This document shows, one piece after another, positions 55,304-64,000 of a stretch of DNA of 64,000 nucleotides. Numbering within the stretch: position 1 is the first letter of the stretch; each line of letters begins with the position of its first letter. A model generated the notes under the pieces. The model did no database searches, was not told where the DNA came from, and saw only the letters and a list, made by a program, of their open reading frames with translations. Origin of the DNA: Parietaria judaica (Eukaryota > Streptophyta > Magnoliopsida > Rosales > Urticaceae); NCBI GenBank assembly GCA_954871525.1, contig OX940861.1:40685201-40749200 (forward strand), in the 5' to 3' direction. A program made the translations under genes and the position numbers.

Positions 55304-56759
55304 GGGTTAATTGCGGCGAAAAGACCCAAACTTTGGTCAAATTCTCTCCCGTGTACCTAGAGCTGCACAGCGATGGTCGCCACTGGCGACTCGACGAGTC
55401 GCGACGGCTTCCGGCGAGTCGCGACGGCGTCGCGATGGTGGGCTGAAAATCGCGAACGGTCGCGAACGGGGATGAAAGTCGCGACTCCACCCTCTGCAGC
55501 CCTCTCTCTCTCTCTCCCTCTCTCTCTCTCTCTCCCTCTCACAGACTCTCTCTCTCTCTCTCGGCCTGCCATCGCGACGAAGCCACGACCGGTCGCGATT
55601 CCGGCAGCCACGACGTGTCGCGACTCCATTTTTCACGATTTTTCACGATTTTTTCGCGATCGATCGCGATCGATGGGTGTGCAGCTCTACGTGTACCCAA
55701 TCTCCGTAAATGGCAGCAAAAGTACACAAACTCGGCAGTTGGGAGTTGACCGAGGAAATTTGTACATGTGGCTATTAGTCTTTGTCACGTGGCACGCCAC
55801 ATAGCACTTGGCACGCCACATTACTTTTTAAATATTTTTTATAATTTTTTTTTTTTAAGAACTTTTTAATTTTTTAAAAAAATTAAATTATTTTCCAATA
55901 TAATTATTCATTATTGGTTATTATTATTATTAAATATAATTATTCATTTTAGAAAAGTGGGTCAAACGAAATAAATAAAGAAAAAAAATCACCGTCCATG
56001 GTTCACTCAAGCTCCGCCCCCGATCCGGTTCACGGGTAGAATGAAATTGCTTAATATGTTTAATAATAATAACCAATAATAATCATATGATTATTTAATG
56101 ACAGTTTTTTAAAAAAGAATAATATATAAAAAAATATATTAAACAATTATTATTATAAAATGCAAACACAAAAAAAAATATCATGCAAACAAATAAAAAC
56201 AATTTTTTCTTAAATATAAATATGACTACTATTTTTTTTTTTTTTGAATAAGCGGTGTGTATTTAATTATGTCTTGACTTTTTAAACAATATGCATGTGT
56301 TTATTGGTTATTATTATTAAACATATTAAACAATTTTATTCGACGCGTGAACCGGATCGTTAACGGAGTTCAAGTGAACCGTAAGCGGTGATTTTTATTT
56401 CGTTCTACCCACTTTTTTAAAGATAAATAATTATAACCAATAATGAATATTTAAATTTCAATATTCATTGTTTGTTATTATTGGAAAACAAATTTATTAA
56501 AAATAAAATTAAAATTAAAAAATTATTTTTTAAAAAAATAAAAATAATTTTTTTTATAAAAAATAGTTAAAAAGTAATAATTATGTGGCATGCCATGTGG
56601 CGACCAAGTACCATGTGGCAAAGGCTAATAGCCACATGGACAAATTTACTCGGTCAACTCCCAAATGCAGAGTTTGGGTACTTTTGCCGCCATTTACGGA
56701 GGTTGGGTACACTGCATAGCATTTGACCAAAGTTTGGGTATTTTTGCCGCAATTAACCC
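55304..56759. mobile_element. Long foldback MULE, 9-bp TSD, interrupted by a MITE
   Basis: It begins gggttaattgcggcgaaaa and ends ttttgccgcaattaaccc, flanked by taaatatta at 55295-55303 and 56760-56768. Left and right arms pair over roughly 450 bp (shared words aaactttggtcaaat, gggagttgaccgag, gatccggttcacg, tttaataataataacc), leaving a loop of about 200 bp. It is related at its ends to the 16.3 and 51.5 kb MITEs. Confidence 0.92.
55358..55689 (-). mobile_element. TCGCGA-rich hAT MITE, copy 2, nested in the foldback MULE
   Basis: Same family as the copy at 54.56 kb but inverted, with ends tagagctgcaca/tgtgcagctcta and the exact 8-bp TSD cgtgtacc (55350-55357, 55690-55697). The two copies differ mainly in microsatellite length and an occasional base (cgcgtcg versus cacgtcg). 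Confidence 0.95.
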
Positions 56760-57229
56760 TAAATATTATTGTCATGTTCTCAAAAATTAAAAGTTGGGGC
56801 AAAAATATATTAAGTCTAAGTGAACTTTTATTGGTACTCAATTTCTATTGTCATGTTAAACATTAATTAAGCGAAGAGTTGCCGGTAAAGACAATCAATG
56901 CAATGCGAATAAACACCGGTAAAAGTGTCAATCTTACCTAAAATTTAAGCCGGAAAATTTTAAAACCAACGGCCAAAAGTTGTATGGATGAGATTGAGGA
57001 AATGACTTCCGCATGCAGATTTGGCGAAAAGTCCAAGTGATTTTTATTCCGAATTTTTATATTAAATTTAGAGTTTTACAGTCAACTATTACTTTAATAC
57101 AAGGGATAATCGTCATAAAAGTATTCAAACTTTACCAAATGAGGCGGCTGGAGTTCAAAGTGAAAAAATAACGACAAAAGTACTCAAAGTCAATAAAAGT
57201 GAGGCGATACATTTTTTCGTTCAATTTTA

Positions 57230-57611
57230 TGTAGCACCGCGAAAATTTGAAAAAAGTAGGACAAGAAAACAGTACAAAAGTCTAACATCAACTTATCAAA
57301 ACAGTTATCTTTTGTACATGAAAAATGACATTTCCTTGCATAAACTCGAATCGGTAGATATTCAAAACATATGACAAAAAAAAAAAAAAAAAAACTATAA
57401 TACAGAAGCTTGACGTCTTTGCTTCCGCCACGAATCATTAAATAAATCGATAATTTTACGTCGCACCGCGAAGATTTGGAATAGGCTAGGCCAAGAAAAC
57501 TGTACAAAAGTACTCTAAACATCAAGTGATCAAAAAACAATAATATTTTGTATATATGAAAAATGACATTCATTTGCATAAATTTTAATCGGTAGATATA
57601 CAAAACATATG
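57230..57611. repeat. ~150-bp direct duplication, copies ~231-237 bp apart
   Basis: gt(a/c)gcaccgcgaa(a/g)atttg, aagaaaac(a/t)gtacaaaag, catgaaaaatgacatt-type words and aatcggtagatat(a/t)caaaacata occur in both copies, starting at 57230 and 57461. A poly-A run (57376-57392) and a short unique stretch separate them. Confidence 0.85.
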
Positions 57612-57811
57612 ATTGGATCACATAAACTTGATCTCAAATGTTGCATATGTCACTGTATATTTCTTCATAACTCATTAAATCTACCTTATTCAATGTCTCT
57701 AAAACTCATCTCTCTCTCTTCATAATATTACACATCTCTTTCGATTCACAAAGAAGTAAAACAAAAACACAAGACAAAAGTGCTTGTAAACTTGTAAGAT
57801 CCTCGTCAAGA

Positions 57812-58363
57812 TCATCTACACATCTGAGGGTGGTGAGGGGTGCTGAGCTCGCAATCCGACGGCGGGGAGTAGCACCCGATCTTGTCCTCGTTGACCAAGA
57901 ACACGTTGACCTCCCGCTTCTCGTCGACCACCTTCAGGATCATCTCGAACACGGCGACTTCGCACGGGATCTTCAGCACTCCCTCTTGCTGGAACCCAAA
58001 CTCTTCCTCGGCTTGTCGGAGGAGGACCCGGAAGGCGCGGTGGCTCAGGTGCTCCGTCGGGATGATGAACCGCTTCGTCTCGTTCTCATTCAGGCCGACG
58101 CACACCGCGAGGAACCCCTTGGGAACGGCGTCGCTCGACGCGCTCGACACGTCCTGAAACGACAGCGTCCGCTTCAGGAACTTCATGCCCTTGCTTGCCG
58201 TGCCACTCGTCGAAGAAGAAGAAGATAACGACGGCACCACCGCGCTGGTGTTTGAATTACAGTTGGTGCTGTTCTTCGAGGCGTTGGCTAACTTTTTCCA
58301 CTTCTTCAGGATTTGTTGAAGCCTCACAATGTCTCGGATCTTGTTCGACTTCTTTGAATCCAT
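57812..58363 (-). CDS. SAUR-family protein with N-terminal KIRDIVRLQQ helix
   Basis: A 183-residue intronless frame from ATG 58363. The N-terminus SNKIRDIVRLQQILKKWKKLA is the basic helix found in a subset of longer SAURs. A Ser-rich linker follows (about residues 30-75). The SAUR core is VPKGFLAVCVGLNENETKRF, LSHRAFRVLLRQAEEEFGF, GVLKIPCEVAVFEMILKVV. The tail ending PHHPQMCR is longer than the family minimum. The role is presumably PP2C.D inhibition in growth control. It is convergent with the SAUR at 50.26 kb but in a different subgroup, so this is not a tandem duplicate. A TATA-like ctttaaata lies on the minus strand at 58508-58516. A (TA)n(TG)n microsatellite (58378-58410) falls in the 5' UTR. 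The frame is intact. Confidence 0.92.
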   Translation of the reverse strand: MDSKKSNKIRDIVRLQQILKKWKKLANASKNSTNCNSNTSAVVPSLSSSSSTSGTASKGMKFLKRTLSFQDVSSASSDAVPKGFLAVCVGLNENETKRFIIPTEHLSHRAFRVLLRQAEEEFGFQQEGVLKIPCEVAVFEMILKVVDEKREVNVFLVNEDKIGCYSPPSDCELSTPHHPQMCR

Positions 58364-58507
58364 GATATATAATATGAATATATATATATATGTGTGTGTG
58401 TGTGTATGTATGTGATACGAATAGTAGCAAAGAAGAAGAAGCGTATTGGCTCAATGAATTTGATGAATAATGAAGGTGAGTTGGTTTCAAGCTCTCTTTG
58501 GATCTCT

Positions 58508-58516
58508 ATTTAAAGA
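58508..58516 (-). promoter_or_regulatory. Candidate TATA box of the 58.4-kb SAUR
   Basis: ctttaaata on the minus strand, about 145 bp before the ATG, leaving room for a 5' UTR of about 110 nt that contains the TA/TG microsatellite. Confidence 0.45.
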
Positions 58517-58601
58517 GCACGTCGAATATGGTTTGTGTATAGTGATGAGTAATATTAAATTCGAAGGGATTAATTAGTATTATATTGGTCATATATATGG
58601 G

Positions 58602-58910
58602 GAATTTATATTTATGTACCCCTATTTTCTAAACAACTAAATTAGACCCTCAAAGTGTACTTGAATTTCAATATCATACCCTCCTACCATTGTAATTTTT
58701 CAAAAATCCACAAGTCCTCTTTGTTCATAAATTTAGAAAATCGCTCATTTTTAGAATTTTAATATTTTGAAGAAATTATTTATGAATTAGAAAAATAGAG
58801 GCTAGTATTGTCAAATTACTATTACAGGGTATATTTGGATGGTTTTTAAAAATAGAGTAAATATATATATATATATATATATAAGGTATAAAAGAGCAAA
58901 TTTCCCTGAA
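58602..58910. mobile_element. MITE-like repeat, copy 2, upstream of the 58.4-kb SAUR
   Basis: The left end ggggaatttatatttatgtacc and the right end (reverse complement) gggaaatttgctcttttatacc are imperfect inverted termini. The interior matches the 50.7-kb copy (accctcaaag, tagtattgtcaaa, gggtatattt, tttttaaaaa). It includes a TA run (58860-58882). No exact TSD was found. Confidence 0.5.
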
Positions 58911-59662
58911 TTAATAAATGAAAGTTAAGGTGTTGGCGCAACAACTGCCATACGATCAGGTGATGATCCAATGATCAAAGGGTCCAAGTTTGTTGAAATT
59001 TATAATTTCTTGGTATCTGTAAATTATTATGTATATAGTTATTTTTAGTTATATTTCTTCATTTAATGACTAGCATGAGCGTCGTAAAGAGTGTGGCTCT
59101 TAATTAATTAATTAATTAATTAATAATGTGATTAAGGATTCGTTACAACCATAAGTTGGACTAATGCTACGCTAATCATCAAATAAAACAAAATAACATA
59201 TAGTGGTAAAATCTATATTATTAAATAGGTGTCCCACCTAGCCGTAGCCCGTAGGTTTGAATTTATGCTCTTTTTATTTGATATAATTTATATTATTTCA
59301 TCTTTTGTTTTTTTCTAACTGAATTTTTGTTGCTGACCGAATAGATAGTAATATATTTTTCAATAATAATTTCATTATATTTATATTTTATCAACTGGCT
59401 TAGATAATGAACTGAGTTTTTTTATAGTAATCGATATATAATATATTCTTTGATCTAATTATATCATATATATTTATAGATGTGTGTTTAGCACAACTTA
59501 TAAACTGATTATGATTTGTTTAATCATATATTTGACACAATATGATCAAACTCTGAATTAGTAGTAGAATTAAGAGTTTTCACACTAATGTGACTAATAA
59601 AAGAAGACAATATGTACAAACAACATGAATTTGAAACAAAGCTAATTTCAGCATGAATATAT

Positions 59663-59694
<32 letters not shown>

Positions 59695-60469
59695 TAGATT
59701 TAGAGGGTCAAAAATCATTTGGTCCATCCAATATGTTGGATCCTCAATTTAGTGTTAGATTCTACATGCGTTAGTTATGCCTTAAGTTGTGCGTTAATCT
59801 TTCGAGGCACTTTTCAGAAAACAGTAACATTTTTATAATGATCATATAATTATAAATTTCCAATACTATATTATATAGATACACCACTGTATATGGAAGT
59901 TAAAGCCGCGGAATAAATGGAATATTCTAATGCAATTTGCTTGGATTAAGAAGCACTGATATGTATATCTGATCAGTCAAAATGTGAAGGCATCCAATGC
60001 CTTCTAAATTTACTTGTAAATCTTCAGTCTTTGCCTTGATATTTGTAATCATTTATTTAATTAATTTGCTTTTGTTTAAGAATTTTTTTTATGGTATTGA
60101 AGATCGTGGAAGATGCCACCAATCAAGAAATTTCATGTGAAAAGCCAGTTTTTTAATATATGAAAAAAAACAAAAGAGAAATATGAGCCCACAAGTTGAC
60201 ATCTTAGTACCCAGAGAACATGGATGTCCTTTTCGTTCAATTATTCAATTTTTTATAATAAAGTTTCTACGAACAACAAAATGATTATAAACAATAATAC
60301 GGTATGGTAATGGTTTACAAATCATGTATTGTTAGATGCATATATAAATACTCTACTCTCTTTTTCTTATCATTTCTAAAAAAAACAATAGTATAGTACA
60401 TAATTAATCCGAAATTTTACTTTGTACCGTACTTTTGATGAAGATTTGAGTAATCGTCATTAATTAATC
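58911..60469. other. AT-rich intergenic DNA
   Basis: (TTAA)n microsatellite at 59099-59124, and CA/TA runs at 59663-59692. No gene is supported. Confidence 0.45.
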
Positions 60470-61912
60470 GGTCGATTATCATCATCGACTATTAGTTTTT
60501 AACGGCTACTCGATAAGTTATATTTCGTAATTGAGTTTTATACCGTATCATTGGTTTATCGATTATCAACCATAAAACTTTATCGAACTTTCTAGTGTAA
60601 AAAAGAGATAACTTCGGTACTTATCGTTTTGAGGTATTTTTAGCATAAATATCATAGATTCGGAAATTTTTTATTATGTTTTAGTTTTTTTATTATTATT
60701 ATTGTTATTAACAAGAGTAATGATAATTTTGTTAAAGATTTATGATTCTATGGTTCTCTAGCAAAAAAAAAAATTCAAGACATTGAGTGCATTATCATAA
60801 TTTGATATAGTGAAGCATAAGAGTTTTGTTTATAATATACAAAATTTGGTATTTTGCAATTGATGAGGTATACTTTTGGATTTTGATAATTTTAGCATAT
60901 AATTGTGATTTTTTGTGATTTTATTTCAAATCCGCTCATTTTTAGAGTTTTTATATTTGTACGACAAAAGTGCCATAGTTTTAGATTTATAGATTTTTGA
61001 GGTATGTTATCAGTTTTTCTTGTTGTTTTAACTTTTGAATAATGAATACATGATAAATATGTGATTATGTGGTTAATTATTTTCACATTGCCTAGTTTTC
61101 TAAAGTTTTCACCCTTTGTAAAAAAGTACAAAAGTTTTAAAATTATAGGACTTTGAGGTACGTGTGAAAAAAGTACCAAAGTTTTGAAATTTTAGGACTT
61201 TGAGGTACCAATTGATGAGGTATATTTTTGGATTTTGATCATTTTAGCATATAATTGTATTTTATTTTATTTTTTGGTGATTTTATTTCAGATCCGCTAA
61301 TTTTTAGAGTTTTATATTTGTACGACAAAAGTGCCATAGTTTTAGATTTATAGGTTTTTGAGGTATGTTATCAGTTTTTCTTGCTGTTTTAACTTTTGAA
61401 TAATGAATACATGATAAATATGTGATTATGTGGTTATTTATTTTCACATTGCTCTAGTTTTCTAAAGTTTTCACCCTTTGTGAAAAAGTACCAAAGTTTT
61501 GAAATTTTAAGACTTTGAGGTACGTTTTTTATTTTCTTATTGTTTTGGTGGATGGATGTCATTATAAATCTGGATAGGGATTTTTTTTACTTTCCAGATT
61601 GCCTAATTTCTTGAAATTTTCAATTTTTATGACAAAAGTACCTATTAAGTTAGGTTTTTGAGGTAAAATTTCAATTTTTATTGTTGCTTTAGATTATATA
61701 TTATTACTATTATTATTATATTTGGAATAATCTTAAAATATTTTATACCTTATCCGTCAATAAATCAATCGATAACCGATTTATCTGTCGATAATCATCG
61801 ATAAGTATTGAGAACGATAACCTAAACTCTTATGCTTTATCCATCAATAAACATGTTACTAAACGATAAATTCGCAATAACCGATTATCGGTCAATCAGA
61901 AAAAATGATAAC
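60470..61912. repeat. CGATAA-ended repeat with a 352-bp internal duplication
   Basis: Left part: cggtcgattatc, ctcgataagtta and ggtttatcgattatc. Right part: atcgataaccgatttatc and aataaccgattatcggtc. The two ends may be inverted termini of one element related to those at 5.6 and 44.2 kb. The duplicated block starts tgatgaggtata at 60861 and 61213 and carries ccgct(c/a)atttttagag, gacaaaagtgccatag and tgaatacatgataaatatg in both copies. Confidence 0.6.
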
Positions 61913-64000
61913 TTAAACACAAATTTTTTTTAATATCATCAGATAACTTTTGTTTTCAAAACTCATATGTGTCCCTTTTTAATGGTTTCAGAATTTTTCT
62001 TTTTTATTTACTCATAAGTTTCCTTTTTTATTTATAAAAATATAATCTTAATTTTTTTTAAAAATTAAAAACATATTCTCCAACATAAAATACTATCATA
62101 TATCCCGAAGAACAACGAACGCCAAAATATGACCGGTTGATTGAATAGTGGAGTTTGAAGCTCACGATCTAACGAAGAGGAGTTTAATGAACAAACGGCT
62201 AAAAGACACTACAAACAAACAAAAAAATGCTATAAGGAAAATGATGATTTAGGGTGGCGCAAGCGGATACCGGTGACCGTGGGGAAGTGACGAGCCGATG
62301 TCCGCGAGGCAACAAAGACTCTAGGTTAGGAAGAAAACGCAAACACTCACGAGAAAATGATAATTTAGGAATTATTTAGGTTTACTTTTAAAATTTTATC
62401 ATGTAATGAATTAATTTTCGTAAAAGGTAATCTTGTCAAATGATATACTATGTGTGTATTTTTTGCCTGTTTTATTTAATAGATAGAGAGAGAGAGAGAA
62501 AATCCATAATTACATTATATTGTGAAAGCAATTTGGCTGTATTTAGTTATTTAAAATATCTCAAAAAGGCCTTATAAAATTCGAGTTTCTCGTCGGGCAA
62601 GCATAAAATAAAAACTTTAATTTAAGTTTTAGTGAATCAATTACCAACTTTATAAAAAAAAAATGTGATACCCAAACAAGAAACATATATAAAACAAAGG
62701 GGAAAAAAAAAACTATGCTGATTACTTAGTGGTTTGTTTTTATACATATTCTAATTAAGGTTGTTGAATATATCAAATAAATATTATGCATTATAATTTG
62801 CACATAACAGCAATAATAATATTAATAATAATATTAAATCAAATACATATGTGGTCGTTAAGTCAATTTGTTGATCAGCTTTTTGTATATATATACCAAC
62901 TAACAAGGCGTTATCGCAATAATATATCAATGTCATAATATATTACAATATTCATTGCAAATATGTGACACGTCGTATATTGCTACGTACGTACGTAATC
63001 GGAGAATTATTAATTTAACAATATGTTATTAATAATTAAATTCAAATTAGTACCACCGTACACGGTTTATGCCTCACATTATGAGCATTAACCTATAGTT
63101 GACCCTTGATGAAATTATGTATTAATTTCATAATCATGGCACAATCTCCAAGAACAAGCATCATAATTAATATTGTATATATCCTTATATAATATTGATG
63201 AAATCCCAGAAACATTTGGTGGTATAACAATTAAGGAAATGAAATTAAAATAAAAAAGCTATCAACTTGCAAATAAATAGGACTGTAGTAGAGGAAGGAA
63301 TCCAATTATTTGGTCAAATGTGAGAGGAAATAGGCAAATCGTACAATCAGATTTAAGGGTTAATTTAGTATTTAATTTTGTTTTCTTTAGCTTCTGATTT
63401 GTTGGATATATCTTAATCATTTCATGATTGCTAAGCACATGAAGCTCCCAATTTTTTATTAATATTTTTTTATATTTTTGAGGAATTCAATAGTTTTAAT
63501 TTTTGTTGGTTGGTCACATGAGTCCCATTACTAATTATAGACATTATTACACAACCAAGAGAATAAAGTAAACAGTTATAACAATTATTAATCGCAATCT
63601 CAATCACATGCGAGTGAAAATTAGAATTAGATAGCTTGCAATTGTGGTATTGTATTTTTTATTTTTGAAATATTTTGTGTGTGTGAATGTGAGTATGAAT
63701 AATAAAATAATTGTAAAATACAAATGCTAATTATTATCACATGCACCCATTTAGCTTCCTGTATAGAAGTTACTATTGATTACTATATTTTAAGCTTAAA
63801 TAACTAAGTGTAAATTACACATCCAAAAAGTACCATATTCTTGCTGACAAAATATATAATAATTTAATAATAATCTCTCTGAAAATGGACTGCAAATACA
63901 TGTCGGTCCACTATATTGACATTTGACAATAGATAACAGAAGTTTGAAAGTTAGAAAGAGAGTAAAAATATGTTTTTTTTTAATCGATATATATATATAT
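61913..64000. other. AT-rich intergenic DNA, nothing recognised
   Basis: A GA run at 62484-62500 and TA runs at 62886-62898 and the window end are the only clear structures. A less AT-rich patch at 62215-62350 has no recognisable coding. No gene, RNA or element boundary could be supported. Confidence 0.45.

Noticed and set aside
54558..55804. Arg/Glu- and Ser/Leu-rich open frames near 54.6 and 55.5 kb
   Set aside because: They translate the GA/CT microsatellite and TCGCGA words of the two hAT MITEs in every frame.
57830..58228. 132-codon plus-strand frame
   Set aside because: Antisense of the intact SAUR gene on the minus strand.
876..58363. Functional link between the TGTCTC-rich satellite and the SAUR genes
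   Set aside because: They are about 50 kb apart with many elements between; co-occurrence in one window is not evidence.

Overview
The window is nuclear DNA of a flowering plant, most likely a eudicot. This is inferred from spliced A-type cytochrome P450 exons, SAUR genes, a PPR-protein relic, Ty1/copia and plant L1-type elements, very AT-rich intergenic DNA and many small DNA transposons. I cannot name the species. Few host genes are present; most of the window is layered transposable elements, and many insertions can be dated relative to each other by exact target-site duplications (TSDs).

Layout. 0-3.7 kb: a tandem-repeat block. About 24 copies of an 85-bp unit sit inside an older array of about 262 bp, and both are built on gtcta motifs. 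4.06-4.6 kb: a broken PPR gene (-). 5.8-6.2 kb: an old LTR fragment. 7.1-8.0 kb: a 33-bp tandem repeat followed by a GC-rich, CT-biased island. 8.3-10.0 kb: a MULE-like element with gene-like filler. 12.4-13.1 kb: a 145-bp duplication and a SEN1-like helicase relic. 13.3-15.4 kb: a hAT-like element with a MULE nested inside it. 15.5-16.8 kb: two MITEs.

17.5-26.1 kb: a three-exon CYP706-like P450 on the minus strand. Its splice sites and phases fit exactly except for one missing base in exon 3. Intron 1 has grown to 6.5 kb through a 4.4-kb copia element with almost identical LTRs, a SINE and a foldback repeat. 27.6-32.9 kb: a complete but dead copia element on the minus strand, with PBS, PPT, both LTRs and a 5-bp TSD. 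35.1-43.7 kb: an L1-type LINE on the plus strand. Its RNase H domain is split by a 2.7-kb solo LTR with a perfect 5-bp TSD.

44-47.3 kb: dispersed CGATAA-rich and hAT-like repeats, and a candidate snRNA-type promoter. 47.4-48.8 kb: a spliced gene with a transposase-associated domain (CACTA-derived), followed by CACTA-like subterminal repeats. 50.3 kb (+) and 57.8-58.4 kb (-): two SAUR genes, the best intact protein-coding genes here. Between them lies a dense set of nested hAT and MULE elements with exact 8-bp or 9-bp TSDs. 58.6-64 kb: AT-rich DNA with repeats and no gene that I can support.

The genes do not form a pathway. The main story is element dynamics: hAT MITEs inserted into other transposons, long hairpin-forming MULEs, a recently moved non-autonomous copia element inside a P450 intron, and older retroelements decaying largely by C-to-T/G-to-A stops.
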